Positions 51,854 through 61,530 are shown, counted from the first letter of the stretch. The stretch is DNA of 64,000 nucleotides from CAWELS01 sp964468205 (GCA_964468205.1 CAYXVG010000011.1:68140-132139), one strand, 5' to 3'. The notes: generated from the letters alone by a model not told the origin. A program made the numbers and translations.

Positions 51854-53497
51854 ATGAGACTCGTCATTCTGCTACTTTCGGCGCTTTGCCTGGCAGCCGC
51901 CGCGGAGCGCCCCAACTTCCTGGTGATTATTGCCGACGATATGGGCTATTCCGATGCCGGCTCCTACGGCGGGGAGATCGCGACGCCGAATCTCGACTCC
52001 CTGGCGGCGAACGGCCTTCGCTTCACCAACTTCTACAACACAGCCCGCTGCTGGCCCACGCGGGCGGCCCTGCTCACCGGCTACTACCCGCAGCAGATCC
52101 GGCGCGACAGTATGCCCGGTGTCGATGCCAAGGAATTCGGAGGGCGCGGCGTGCGTCCGGAATGGGCGCCGCTGCTTGCGGACCGCTTACGCCCGCTCGG
52201 CTACCGCTCGTATTACTCGGGGAAGTGGCATATCGACGGCGAGCCCATGGAGAATGGATTCGATCACTCTTATAATCTGCAATCCGGCAATAACTTCTTC
52301 TATGCCGCGGTCCACCATAAGGACGGCGAGCGTCTTCCCGCGGTCGATCCGGACAGCGGCTACTACGCCACCATCGCGACGGCGGACCATGCCATCGAAT
52401 TCCTGCAGGAGCATGCCGAGCAGTTCGCGGACCGCCCCTTCTTCCAGTACCTCGCGTTCCACGCCCCCCACTTCCCGCTGCACGCGCTCCCCGAAGACAT
52501 CGCCCACTATCGCGACCGTTATTTCGAAGGCTGGGATAAGCTCCGGCAGGAGCGGCACGCGAAGCAGAAGAAGCTGGGCATCACCAATGCCGCGTTGTCA
52601 CCCCTCGAACCGGAAGTCGGCCCGCCCTACGACTTTCCCGATGACATTGCCCTACTCGGCCCCGGCGAAATCAACCGGCCGCTCCCCTGGAAACAGTTGA
52701 CCGAGGAGCAGCAACGGTTCCAGGCAACGAAGATGGCGATCCACGCCGCGATGATCGACCGCATGGACCGGGAAATCGGCCGCGTACTCGACCAGCTTCG
52801 GGCGATGAAGGCGTTCGACAATACCTTGATTTTCTTCCTCTCGGACAACGGCGCGAGCGCCGAGATCATGGTGCGGGGAGACGGCCATGATCCGAACGCG
52901 CCCATGGGTTCGGCGAAGACGTACCTCTGCCTCGGGCCGGGATTCTCGAGCGCCGGCAACACTCCGTTCCGCCGGCACAAGACGTGGGTCCACGAAGGCG
53001 GCGCCGCCACGCCCTTCATCGTCCACTGGCCCCAGGGAATCACGGCGAAGAATGAGCTGCGCAACACCCCCGCCCATGTGATCGACATCGCCCCGACGCT
53101 GCTCGAACTCGCCGGCGGCGAACCTTCCGCGAGGCCCGGCGGCCCACCGCTTCCCGGCCATAGCCTGGCACGCATATTCACGTCCGGTGATACGCCCTTA
53201 CACGAGGCGATCTGGTTTTACCACGAAGGCAACCGCGCCCTGCGGCAGGGTGACTGGAAGATTGTTCACGCGGTCCGCGACCGGCGCTACCCGTGGCGGA
53301 ACTCCGCCGCCGAGGAGGACGCCAGACCCAGTGAATGGGCCCTCTACAATCTTGCCACCGACCGCGCCGAGCAGCACGATCTGGCCGCAAAGCACCCGGA
53401 TCGCGTGCGCGGCATGGGCGCTTTGTGGGAACGGTGGAGAAAGCAGTTCATCCAGGACGCCGGCGAGCCGGTTCCCGCCGCGAAGAGCGGCGAATGA
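51854..53497 (+). CDS. Secreted arylsulfatase-type sulfatase
   Basis: 547 residues from ATG 51854 (ACAGGAG upstream). A signal peptide (1-17) precedes RPNFLVIIADDMGYSD with the metal Asp pair at 28-29. The formylglycine motif CWPTR has Cys66, with Thr where most have Ser. The KWH segment YSGKWHIDGEP is near 130 and FLSDNGASAE near 335. A large insert separates them, giving a length above the average. It should remove sulfate esters in the periplasm. The next sulfatase gene follows within 53 bases. Confidence 0.9.
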   Translation: MRLVILLLSALCLAAAAERPNFLVIIADDMGYSDAGSYGGEIATPNLDSLAANGLRFTNFYNTARCWPTRAALLTGYYPQQIRRDSMPGVDAKEFGGRGVRPEWAPLLADRLRPLGYRSYYSGKWHIDGEPMENGFDHSYNLQSGNNFFYAAVHHKDGERLPAVDPDSGYYATIATADHAIEFLQEHAEQFADRPFFQYLAFHAPHFPLHALPEDIAHYRDRYFEGWDKLRQERHAKQKKLGITNAALSPLEPEVGPPYDFPDDIALLGPGEINRPLPWKQLTEEQQRFQATKMAIHAAMIDRMDREIGRVLDQLRAMKAFDNTLIFFLSDNGASAEIMVRGDGHDPNAPMGSAKTYLCLGPGFSSAGNTPFRRHKTWVHEGGAATPFIVHWPQGITAKNELRNTPAHVIDIAPTLLELAGGEPSARPGGPPLPGHSLARIFTSGDTPLHEAIWFYHEGNRALRQGDWKIVHAVRDRRYPWRNSAAEEDARPSEWALYNLATDRAEQHDLAAKHPDRVRGMGALWERWRKQFIQDAGEPVPAAKSGE

Positions 53498-53550
53498 CGC
53501 CGCCGCGCATTCCAGGGGCGCGCTGCAATGACACGGAGGCTGACCGGATT

Positions 53551-54969
53551 ATGACAGCGATCAGGGGCTTCTTCCTGCTGTTACTCCTCACGGTCTGCCT
53601 GCGTGCCGCGCCGCCCAACTTCGTCATCATCCTCACCGATGACCAGGGCTACGGCGACCTCGGCTGTTACGGCGCGCCCTACATCCGCACGCCCAATATC
53701 GACCGGATGGCGCGCGAGGGCGTCCGCTTCACCGACTTCTACGCGCAGCCTTTCTGCGGCCCGTCGCGCGCCGCGCTGATGACCGGAACCTATCCCGCGC
53801 GGAACAGCTTGATGTTCAACCACCTGCCGCGCGCGGAGACCGGTATCCACCCCGACGAACTGACGCTGGCCGAATTGCTGCGGTCGCGCGGGTACGCCAC
53901 GGGCATCATCGGCAAATGGCACCTCGGCGACGCGCCGGAGTTCCTGCCTCTCCGGCACGGATTCGACTTCTACTTCGGGCTGCCCTACTCGAACGACATG
54001 TGGCCCTACCATCCCAAAGTGCTCCGCACGCCGGACGACCCGCCCCTCAAAACCGCCATCCGCGAACGCGCCGAATATACAGGCTTCCAAGGGCAGGGCC
54101 AAACCTACCCCCTCGACTGGTTTCCCGACCTGCCGCTGATCCGCGGCGAGAGCGTCATCGATCGGAATCCTGACCAGGCCGAACTCACGGCCCGCTACCA
54201 TGACGAGGCGCTGGCCTTTATCGAGCGCCACAGGGACCGGCCGTTCTTCCTCTACCTGGCCCACTCGATGCCCCACGTGCCGTTGTTCCGGTCGAAGGAG
54301 TTCGAGGGCGTCTCGCCGCGCGGGCTCTACGGCGATGTCATCGAGGAGATCGATGCCGGCGCCGGGCGGATTCTTCGCCGCCTGGAGGAACTCGGCCTCG
54401 ACGAGCGCACGTTCGTGGTTTTCTTCTCCGACAATGGGCCGTGGGCCGATTACGGTATCGACGCCGGCTCGGCCGGTCCGCTGCGCGGAGCCAAGGGCTC
54501 GGTCTGGGAGGGCGGCGTCCGGACGCCCGCCATCATGCGCTGGCCGGGCCGCATTTCCGCTGGACAGGTGACCTCTTCGATCGCGGCCAGCATCGACATC
54601 TATCCCACCTTCGCCCGGCTGGCCGGCGCGGAACTCCCGGCGGACCGCACCATCGACGGCGTCGACCTTTGGCCCCTACTAACCGCCGGCGAGCCGCCGC
54701 GCGACGCTTTCTACTACTATGCCGGTCAGGTCTTCTACAAGGCCGCGGAAGGCGCTCCCGTGAATGCGCCGGAACTGGCCGCCGTCCGGCACGGGCGCTG
54801 GAAGCTCCATCTCGCGGGACAGCCCAAGTTGTACGACCTTCACGCCGATGTTGGCGAGACGAAGGACGTCAGCGGCCATCATCCCGGCGTTGTGGACCGC
54901 CTCCGCTCGGTGGCGCGCGACTTCGACCGGAGGTTGCAGGCGGACATACGCCCGCTCGGCCGGAGGTAG
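53551..54969 (+). CDS. Secreted sulfatase
   Basis: 472 residues from ATG 53551, chosen because it starts a clean signal peptide (TAIRGFFLLLLLTVCLRA) and has GGAGG 11 bases upstream. ATG 53494, overlapping the previous stop, would add 19 residues. PPNFVIILTDDQGYGD holds the metal Asp pair, CGPSR has the formylglycine Cys69, GKWHLGD lies near 125 and FFSDNGPWADYG near 290. It is typical of glycan exo-sulfatases. It forms a pair with the preceding sulfatase. Confidence 0.92.
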   Translation: MTAIRGFFLLLLLTVCLRAAPPNFVIILTDDQGYGDLGCYGAPYIRTPNIDRMAREGVRFTDFYAQPFCGPSRAALMTGTYPARNSLMFNHLPRAETGIHPDELTLAELLRSRGYATGIIGKWHLGDAPEFLPLRHGFDFYFGLPYSNDMWPYHPKVLRTPDDPPLKTAIRERAEYTGFQGQGQTYPLDWFPDLPLIRGESVIDRNPDQAELTARYHDEALAFIERHRDRPFFLYLAHSMPHVPLFRSKEFEGVSPRGLYGDVIEEIDAGAGRILRRLEELGLDERTFVVFFSDNGPWADYGIDAGSAGPLRGAKGSVWEGGVRTPAIMRWPGRISAGQVTSSIAASIDIYPTFARLAGAELPADRTIDGVDLWPLLTAGEPPRDAFYYYAGQVFYKAAEGAPVNAPELAAVRHGRWKLHLAGQPKLYDLHADVGETKDVSGHHPGVVDRLRSVARDFDRRLQADIRPLGRR

Positions 54970-55003
54970 CTTATTTTCCAGTTCTGGGGCGCAAGGGCGG
55001 GCG

Positions 55004-56287
55004 CTATGCGGGCCGAGTCCGCGGTTCGTCGAGGCGGGTGACCGGGTCAATGAAGGCCCAGGCAAGCGCGCCGGCGAAGTAGATTGCGGACGAGACGTAG
55101 AAGGTGAGCGCCCAGTTGTCGTTCGTCCAGGTGAGGATGAACGCGACCATGGCGGGAGCGAGCCAGCTCGCGATGTTTCCGGTCATGTTCATGGAGGCCG
55201 AGAGGCTGCCCGCGTAATTGCCGCCGGCGTTCATGCACGCGGCCCAGGAGGGGGGCATGGCGATATCGTTGCCGAAGCTCGCCAGTCCCATGGCGACCAT
55301 TGCGAGAACCGGATTTGCGAGGTGAACCGAAACGATCAGCAGGGCTCCCGCGCCGAACAATCCGGCACCGGCGACCCAGCGGCTACCGGATCCGGGCTTC
55401 TTGAGCCGGCGTTCCAGCCCGCGCAACAGAAGGCCGCAGGAGAGACAGCCGATCCCGCCGAAGAACAGGGGGAATCCCGCCAGGAACGCACTCTCGCCGA
55501 TGCTGAGCCCGCGGCTCTCCTGCAAATAGGTGGGCAACCAGGTCACGTAGAAGTGCCAGCCGTAGCCCTGGGAGAAGTACTGCAGCCAGAGCAGCCATAC
55601 CGTGCGGGCGCGCAAGAACCGCCCCCAAGGGACGTCGCCGTGTCCCTTGGCCGCTTCGGACGACCCCTCCAGCAGCTTTCGTTCCGCGGCGTTGACGCCG
55701 GGATGGTCCCGCGGGTTGTCGCGGAACCAGCGCCAGAAGAAGACCGCCCAGACCAGGCCCAACACACAGAAGATCTCGAACACGCGCCGCCACGGAACGT
55801 AATCGAGCAGCGCCGCCACCAGCAGCGGGGTGAAGGCGCCGCCCCAACGGGCGCTCATCCACATGATGCCCTGGGCCCGCACACGCTCCTCCGGCGGCAG
55901 CCACGTGGTGAAGGCTTTCGTCACCACGGCAAAGGCGCTGCTCTGCCCGGCACCGAAGAGAAACCGTGCGGCGACCAGCGACACCTGGTTCCAAGCCCAG
56001 CCGGTGACAGCCGTGAAGACCGACCACCAGACGACGATGAAGGTGAGGACGCGCCGCGGCCCTTTCCAGTCGGCGATCCAGCCGCCGGGCACCTGGAAGA
56101 TGGAGTAGGCGACGCCGAAGGCCGAGAACGCCATGCCCATTTCGACCCGCGAGAGGCCCAGATCCTCCGAGATCAGCGGCGCGGCCTGGGCGATGGCAAG
56201 GCGGTCAACATAGCTGATGATGGCGACCAGGACGGCAAAGACGACGACACCGTAGCGAGTCCGCGAGGGCTGTGGCGCACCGGGCAT
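55004..56287 (-). CDS. MFS transporter of the anion:cation symporter (ACS) family
   Basis: 427 residues with twelve helices. VVVFAVLVAIISYVDRLAIAQAAPLI in TM1 (split here as AIISYVDRLAIAQAA), GGWIADWKGPRRVL after TM2, and a large TM6-7 loop are typical of ExuT/DgoT-like carriers of sugar acids. The TM4 segment GAGQSSAFAVVTKAFTTWLP is also a family marker. It starts 2 bases after the UroD-like gene stop and so shares its transcript. The cargo may be a sugar acid released by the neighbouring sulfatases, which is inference. Confidence 0.9.
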   Translation of the reverse strand: MPGAPQPSRTRYGVVVFAVLVAIISYVDRLAIAQAAPLISEDLGLSRVEMGMAFSAFGVAYSIFQVPGGWIADWKGPRRVLTFIVVWWSVFTAVTGWAWNQVSLVAARFLFGAGQSSAFAVVTKAFTTWLPPEERVRAQGIMWMSARWGGAFTPLLVAALLDYVPWRRVFEIFCVLGLVWAVFFWRWFRDNPRDHPGVNAAERKLLEGSSEAAKGHGDVPWGRFLRARTVWLLWLQYFSQGYGWHFYVTWLPTYLQESRGLSIGESAFLAGFPLFFGGIGCLSCGLLLRGLERRLKKPGSGSRWVAGAGLFGAGALLIVSVHLANPVLAMVAMGLASFGNDIAMPPSWAACMNAGGNYAGSLSASMNMTGNIASWLAPAMVAFILTWTNDNWALTFYVSSAIYFAGALAWAFIDPVTRLDEPRTRPA

Positions 56288-56289
56288 AA

Positions 56290-57384
56290 TCAGGCAATGA
56301 TCTCACGGCTGGGGCGGGACCAGAGGGCAGCCGCCTTCTCCCACAGGGCGTGCGCCTGCCCGGGGGACTCGGCGATCGCGTTCACGGCCAGGCCCTGGCG
56401 AGGCAGATGCGTGAAGAGGAACTCCATGTCTTCTTCGGTGACATCGCCCCAGACGTAGAGGGGCTTGCGGGCAAGAACCGTCTGGTAGTGCTCCCAGAGA
56501 GCTTCGGCCCGCGGGCCGTCATGGTCGATGTGAATCTCGATGGCGCTGAGTGCGGTGTCCACCAGGTATTTCGTGGGCAGGAACCGGGTCGGATGCAGGT
56601 GGATGACGGTCCGCTCGAAGGCCGCCGCGATGACGCGGTCGGCCGGCAGAATGAACTCCTCGTACATGGCGGGCGAGAGGAGGGCGGCCGCGTCCTCCTG
56701 CAGCCAGACGAACTTGCCCGGGCACCAGAGGCTGTAAAGAAACGATCCAGTGCCGCCGTGGAACAGCGGCAGATGCTCGAGCAGGCAGCGGCCGAAGGCG
56801 ATCCAGAAAGCGGTGAGCTGCCCGATCACGCTTTGCACCTCGGCGGGCTCGTCAATCATGCGGTAGATGAAGCCCTCGCCGCCGTAGAGCGCGGAGAGCA
56901 GGTCGGAGGGCCCCCGCATCAGGGTGTTGCCCACCGGATAGCGCCCGCGGCTGTGGGCCTCGAGCTTCGGAATGAACTCGAGCATTTTGGCTACCCACGG
57001 ATTCGTTTCGGAGAACCGCGGAACGCTGGGGTTTTTGGAGAATCCGGGCGGCGGCAGCGAGCGGGTGGAGCCGGTCGTATGGTCGGCGACCACCCCGCAT
57101 CCGAGAGCGGCCTCTATCCAGGGTATGCCGAGAAACGGAGCCGCGGAGAAGACGAAATCTCCACCGGCCTCCTCGTGCCATTTGTACAGGCGGTCCGTAT
57201 CTCCGAGGAACTTGCCGACGACGATGTCGTCCGGGCCAAGCGGGCCTTCGAGGTCCCTGGCTCCCTCCGGGTAGCGGTGGAGCGGGTAGTAGGAGCCGAG
57301 GGTGAATCCGAATAAGGGCCGTTCGTTCTTCTGCTCGAGCCACCGCGCCTGCCGCTCGAGCCGTTCCGCGAGAGGGATCTTCAT
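56290..57384 (-). CDS. Uroporphyrinogen decarboxylase-like (MtaA/CmuA type) protein
   Basis: 364 residues with the UroD fold: RPLFGFTLGSYYPL near the N-terminus, FVFSAAPFLGIPWIEAALGC near 80, and NTLMRGPSDLLSALYGGEGF near 155. A possible zinc-type IHLHPTRFLP appears near 250 and PLYVWGDVTEEDMEF near 310. It is not HemE; the heme-type substrate residues are not evident. Relatives include cobalamin- or folate-linked methyltransferases, often found beside sugar degradation genes in this phylum. The role is unknown. A TATACT box lies 9 bases before the ATG. Confidence 0.75.
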   Translation of the reverse strand: MKIPLAERLERQARWLEQKNERPLFGFTLGSYYPLHRYPEGARDLEGPLGPDDIVVGKFLGDTDRLYKWHEEAGGDFVFSAAPFLGIPWIEAALGCGVVADHTTGSTRSLPPPGFSKNPSVPRFSETNPWVAKMLEFIPKLEAHSRGRYPVGNTLMRGPSDLLSALYGGEGFIYRMIDEPAEVQSVIGQLTAFWIAFGRCLLEHLPLFHGGTGSFLYSLWCPGKFVWLQEDAAALLSPAMYEEFILPADRVIAAAFERTVIHLHPTRFLPTKYLVDTALSAIEIHIDHDGPRAEALWEHYQTVLARKPLYVWGDVTEEDMEFLFTHLPRQGLAVNAIAESPGQAHALWEKAAALWSRPSREIIA

Positions 57385-57393
57385 GTTTGAGGA

Positions 57394-57399
57394 AGTATA
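57394..57399 (-). promoter_or_regulatory. Putative -10 box (TATACT) of the UroD-like/MFS operon
   Basis: TATACT on the minus strand is 9 bases before ATG 57384 with no Shine-Dalgarno between. It is the same near-start arrangement as addB and the HAD gene. Confidence 0.45.
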
Positions 57400-57430
57400 C
57401 CGGATTCCGGGGCCGCTAAAGCATTAAGCT

Positions 57431-58798
57431 ATGACCATGCAGATTATCCGCATCGCTCTTGCCGGCCTTCTCCTGCTGGCCGCCACAAGCGTCCCTGCTC
57501 AAGAGACCCGACCGAACTTCATCTTCATCCTCACCGACGATCATGGTTGGAGCCAGATCTCGACGCCGATGGATCCGGATATTCCGGGAGCTGCATCGAG
57601 CTACTTCGAGACTCCGAACATGGAGCGGCTTGCCAACCAGGGCATGCGCTTCGCCAGCGGTTACTCGCCGGCGCCGCTCTGCACCCCGACGCGGCGGAGC
57701 ATTCTATGCGGAATGACGCCGGCCCGGCAGCGCGGCACGGAGTTTGCCTCGGAGTTCGACTGGACCGGACGCCTGACGATTCCCAAGGCGCTGCGGCAGG
57801 TGGACCCCGCATACCGTTCCGCCCACTTCGGCAAGTTTGGCTCGAAAATGGGGACGACGCCGGAGGAGGCGGGCTTCGATGAGAGCGACGGCTCCACCAC
57901 GAACATGACCGGCGGCATGCCGATCCCGATGGAAGAGCGCGGCCAGACCGTCGCGAAGGAGGATCCGAAGCTTGCCTTCAGTCTGACCGCACGGGCCACC
58001 GCCTTCATGGAGCGGCAGGTGAGGGAGGGTCATCCTTTCTACCTGCAGATCAGCCACTACGCGACGCACCTGCAGGTGCAGACCCGGCCGGACTCCCTCG
58101 CGAAGTACCGGCGCAAGGGGCAACCCGACCGAGCGGTGACGCACGGATTCGCGGGCATGCTGGAGGATCTGGACACGGCCGCCGGCGAAGTGATCGACGC
58201 CGTGGAACGGCTGGGGATTGGCGCGCGCACCTACATCTTTTTCATGGCCGACAACGGCGGCCGGGACACGATTCCGGGAGCGGACAATTCGCTTCCTCCG
58301 CCAAATCGGCCGCTCAACGGCGCGAAGCATTCACTGTACGAAGGCGGCATTCGAGTACCGTTTATCGTGACCGGCCCGGGCGTGGCCGCGAACACGGTGA
58401 GCCGTGTCCCGGTGACCGGGTATGACCTGCTGCCGACGCTCTTCGACCTGGCGGGAGGACGAGGGCCTTTGCCGGCGGAGATCGATGGGGGCAGCTTCCG
58501 GGATGTCCTGGAAAACCGTGGCGCCGGCGAGGTGAACCGCGGTTTCGCGGGTCTCGTCTTCCACCGGCCGCGTTGGAGGCGCGGGCCGCAGTCAGCGATC
58601 CGGGTGGGGAACCACAAGCTGCTGATTAATTGGGCGACGGCAAAGCGGGCGCGGGAGACGCTTCTGTTCGACCTCGAAAGCGACGTGGAGGAGAAGAGGG
58701 ACCTGAGCGCGAAGGCCCCCGCCCGGACGGCCGAGTTGATGCGGCTTCTTGTCGGCTATCTGGAGACCGTATCCGCTGCGATGCCCGATAAACCGTAG
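57431..58798 (+). CDS. Secreted sulfatase
   Basis: 455 residues with a signal peptide (about 1-23, ending VPAQ). RPNFIFILTDDHGWSQ carries the metal Asp pair, CTPTR has the formylglycine Cys84, HFGKFGSKMG near 135 takes the place of the usual GKWH, and FFMADNGGRDTIPG lies near 265. The Trp-His to Phe-Gly change at the KWH segment is unusual and may alter the sulfate pocket. The C-terminal LLFDLESDVEEKRDL is normal. It diverges from the UroD-like gene by 46 bases. Confidence 0.88.
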   Translation: MTMQIIRIALAGLLLLAATSVPAQETRPNFIFILTDDHGWSQISTPMDPDIPGAASSYFETPNMERLANQGMRFASGYSPAPLCTPTRRSILCGMTPARQRGTEFASEFDWTGRLTIPKALRQVDPAYRSAHFGKFGSKMGTTPEEAGFDESDGSTTNMTGGMPIPMEERGQTVAKEDPKLAFSLTARATAFMERQVREGHPFYLQISHYATHLQVQTRPDSLAKYRRKGQPDRAVTHGFAGMLEDLDTAAGEVIDAVERLGIGARTYIFFMADNGGRDTIPGADNSLPPPNRPLNGAKHSLYEGGIRVPFIVTGPGVAANTVSRVPVTGYDLLPTLFDLAGGRGPLPAEIDGGSFRDVLENRGAGEVNRGFAGLVFHRPRWRRGPQSAIRVGNHKLLINWATAKRARETLLFDLESDVEEKRDLSAKAPARTAELMRLLVGYLETVSAAMPDKP

Positions 58799-58833
58799 AC
58801 CGTGAGGGCGACGCATCGAGTCCGGGCGCGGGC

Positions 58834-59463
58834 TCAGAAGTCTGGCGCCAACCCTTTGAAGTTCAGGTGGTAGGTCAGCACCACCACCTGGCGTAGCCCG
58901 CCGTCAGCCAGTCGCCTGGCCTCATACCAATATGAGATCTCGATACCGTTACGCTTGCCCAGATCGCGGCGAAAGCCGACACCGTAGCGCGTGCTGGCGA
59001 ACCCCTCGCCGGTCCAGAAGAACTCGACGTTGGCGTAGGGCGTCCAGGAATTGTTTCCGATTATGCGAAACCGCTGGCGATAGCGGCTGAAGTCCGGCTC
59101 GCCGATGCCCACGAACCGCTCATAGGTGGTGCGGGCCGCCAATGAGAGGCTCTCGCGGTGCAGGGCCGGCTCGACTCCCCCGAAAGGCCGGATGAAATTG
59201 TCGTGATCGGAACCGGTTTCGCTGAACCACGTGAAGAAGGAACCGCCAAAAACCGTCAAGTTGGGGTGAGCTTTGTAGCTGAGAAAAGGAATCAGACTGA
59301 TGTCATACCACTCGTTCGTCTCCATCCGAACCCGGGCGCGGTTGTGCAGAATGAGGTCGGTCTTCTCGCCGAGTTCAATATTCGCATCCAGAGCGGCTTC
59401 CGCATGCGGCTCCGTGGCAAAAACCTCGCAGCCGAGCAGCAGAAGCGGGACAAACCGTTTCAC
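58834..59463 (-). CDS. DUF2490-type outer-membrane beta-barrel protein
   Basis: 209 residues with a GTG start preceded by GGAGGGG. A signal peptide (about 1-17) is followed by alternating hydrophobic strands (DLILHNRARVRMETNEWYDI-like, NSWTPYANVEFFW, YGVGFRRDLGKRNGIEISYWYEAR) and ends in an aromatic strand with a C-terminal Phe, as outer-membrane barrels do. The pattern matches DUF2490. The function is unknown. It stands alone between a convergent sulfatase and the TauE/SafE operon. Confidence 0.75.
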   Translation of the reverse strand: MKRFVPLLLLGCEVFATEPHAEAALDANIELGEKTDLILHNRARVRMETNEWYDISLIPFLSYKAHPNLTVFGGSFFTWFSETGSDHDNFIRPFGGVEPALHRESLSLAARTTYERFVGIGEPDFSRYRQRFRIIGNNSWTPYANVEFFWTGEGFASTRYGVGFRRDLGKRNGIEISYWYEARRLADGGLRQVVVLTYHLNFKGLAPDF

Positions 59464-59551
59464 TCCGGTCCCCTCCGCACAGTACTCCGTGACAACTTGG
59501 AAATGCTCATTGGATTCTCGACCCCTGCCGGCGTCTTGCGCCGGGCTGCGA

Positions 59552-60124
59552 CTAACTGACGTTGGTTTTGGAGACGTTCATCATCCGCAGCGCCTGAGCC
59601 GGGTTTTTGTAGTAGTATCGCACTTCGTCACCGGCCTTCCACGTTTCGGCCGGCAGCGTGAGATACTCGGGGGCCACCTTGATCGTGGCCAGTTCCCGAG
59701 TGCGGGGAGCGTAAAGCGTTACCGTGCCCGCGGCAGCGTCGATCTTCGGCGCGCCCGAATCGGCCACGCGCGAGTCGTCCGGGAAGACGCCCGTCTGCAG
59801 GTCCACGAGTTCAAAGGGAATGGTGAGCAGATCCTTGGTGGCGGCATTGTAGACGGTCAGTGTCTGAGCTTGGGTGTCAAGAGAGATGAGCCCCCCGGCC
59901 TCCGGCGTGGGTCCCATTTGGGACGCCTTCTCCGGTATCGCCACCACCACCGGGGGGACGCGGTCGTATCTCGCGTCGCCAGGGTTCGAGTCGAGGACCA
60001 TTGTGAGACGTTCGCCGTCGGACTGCACCACGATACCCTGCTCCACTTCTCCGAAGTCGCCGCACCCAGCCAACAGAGTGACCGCCAGCGCGGCTAGCAT
60101 AGCGTTGCGTGAAGGGTTCCACAT
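59552..60124 (-). CDS. Lipoprotein of unknown function, DUF4881-like
   Basis: 190 residues. The signal ends in lipobox LLAGC (near residue 21). The rest is a beta-rich domain with repeated strand pairs (ISLDTQAQTLTVYNA and ITLYAPRTREL-type). It resembles the DUF4881 proteins that I recall from Desulfovibrio relatives; that link is from memory and tentative. It follows the TauE/SafE gene by 14 bases and is the last gene of that operon, suggesting an envelope partner of the transporter. Confidence 0.6.
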   Translation of the reverse strand: MWNPSRNAMLAALAVTLLAGCGDFGEVEQGIVVQSDGERLTMVLDSNPGDARYDRVPPVVVAIPEKASQMGPTPEAGGLISLDTQAQTLTVYNAATKDLLTIPFELVDLQTGVFPDDSRVADSGAPKIDAAAGTVTLYAPRTRELATIKVAPEYLTLPAETWKAGDEVRYYYKNPAQALRMMNVSKTNVS

Positions 60125-60138
60125 GGCGATTTTCCTTT

Positions 60139-61206
60139 CTACTTGATCACCGGCTGCTGCGCCCGCTTCATCGCGAGTTCCTCGCGCGCGCCGCGAATGA
60201 ACTTCAACACGATGAAGCCAGCCAGGGCTACCACCAACCCGAGGATGAGAACCGTCGCCGCGCCGTCAAAGAATGTCCGCACCGCCGGGAAGCTGGATGC
60301 GATCAGTTTGAAGGCGATCGAGACGCCACAGCCAACCACCGCGATGCCAAAGAACAGGCGGATTCCGTAGCCCTTCACGTACTTCGTCGCCACCGCGCCG
60401 ATCTGGGCGCCGATAGAGGCGCCCGTCAGCATGATGACCACGGCCACCAACTCGGTTCGTCCCTTGTAGGTATAGGAGCCCGCGCCATAAAGAGCCGAGA
60501 TCACCACCTCGAACAGATCCGTTCCCACGGCCACGTGCGTGGGCACGCCGATGAGGTAGATGAGCGCGGGCATGCGAATCAGTCCGCCACCGATGCCGAG
60601 AATGCCCGCCAGCCAGCCGGTGAAGAAACTCACCATGATCGGCAGCCAGGCGGAGCAATAGATGCCCGAGGTCTTGAAGTGGATCATCGGCGGGATCTTG
60701 ATCTTGTGGAAGGTTTTATGCCACTGGATGCCGCCCTCGTCGCCAGAAACCACGCGTCCGGAGGCCGCGGCCTCCTTATCCTTTTGCTGCTTGGCCCGCA
60801 CGTCAGTAAACACGAGCCATGCAATCAGCGTGAGCAGAACAAGGTAGCCGATGCGCACGAACAGGTCGACGTGGCCCAAGCTCTCGAGCCACATGATCAT
60901 CTGCGCCCCGACCTCGAAACCGCTCACGGTGCCGATCACCATGATGAAGCCGAGCCGGTAATCGACGTTGCCGAATTTGGCGTGCCGCATGGTCGAGATC
61001 AGCGAGTTCCCCGCCATGTTCGTAATATCCGTGCCAATGGCGAAGGCCATCGGGAAACCGAGAATATTCAGCCCGGGCGTCACCATCCAACCACCGCCCA
61101 TGCCAAAGAAAGCGCCGATAATGCCGACCCCCAACCCGAGCACCACAAGACCCGGCCAGAAGACTTCGATTCCGGCGATGGGCATCATTACGTATAGCCA
61201 TTCCAT
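60139..61206 (-). CDS. TauE/SafE (TSUP) family anion exporter
   Basis: 355 residues with about eight helices in two halves. The first half has GLGVGIIGAFFGMGGGWMVTPGLNI-type glycine loop (here in two parts, IIGAFFGMGGGWMVTP and LNILGFP), the second GILGIGGGLIRMPALIYLIGVP. These paired loops are the mark of the TSUP family, which moves sulfite, sulfonates or related anions. A 60-residue cytoplasmic loop sits between halves. GGGAGAG precedes the ATG. It is the middle gene of a three-gene operon. Confidence 0.9.
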   Translation of the reverse strand: MEWLYVMMPIAGIEVFWPGLVVLGLGVGIIGAFFGMGGGWMVTPGLNILGFPMAFAIGTDITNMAGNSLISTMRHAKFGNVDYRLGFIMVIGTVSGFEVGAQMIMWLESLGHVDLFVRIGYLVLLTLIAWLVFTDVRAKQQKDKEAAASGRVVSGDEGGIQWHKTFHKIKIPPMIHFKTSGIYCSAWLPIMVSFFTGWLAGILGIGGGLIRMPALIYLIGVPTHVAVGTDLFEVVISALYGAGSYTYKGRTELVAVVIMLTGASIGAQIGAVATKYVKGYGIRLFFGIAVVGCGVSIAFKLIASSFPAVRTFFDGAATVLILGLVVALAGFIVLKFIRGAREELAMKRAQQPVIK

Positions 61207-61236
61207 ATGAATCTCTCCCAGGCTTCGAGGGTAAGC

Positions 61237-61530
61237 CTAGTGTCCTCCCACGGCGCGAGACTTCAGGTCAATGCCCGTCTTCGACAGAAAGAAGCTCATG
61301 ACCGAGCTCAGTATTAGGGCCAGCACGGGAATCAGGATAATTGTCAGCAGCGTGAACTGAACCAGGCTTTCGTTGTACAGGTCCGTAAACCAACCCTGCC
61401 AGCCGGTGTACCGTCTAGAGTCAGCCACGAATATGATCGACTCGCCGCCGCCCCCGGCGGCAACGAGCCTTGCGGGAATGATCAAAGCCAGAGCACAAAG
61501 CCCGCGGAACCAACACATGAGCCTAAGCAT
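61237..61530 (-). CDS. Small two-span membrane protein of the TauE/SafE operon
   Basis: 97 residues. An N-terminal signal or helix (about 5-25) is followed by a 30-residue outer segment with DSRRYTGWQGWFTDLYNES, then a second helix (VQFTLLTIILIPVLALILSS) and a basic cytoplasmic tail. It has GGAGA upstream of ATG 61530 and lies 30 bases before the transporter. No family is recognised with certainty. Its position suggests a subunit or assembly helper. Confidence 0.7.
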   Translation of the reverse strand: MLRLMCWFRGLCALALIIPARLVAAGGGGESIIFVADSRRYTGWQGWFTDLYNESLVQFTLLTIILIPVLALILSSVMSFFLSKTGIDLKSRAVGGH

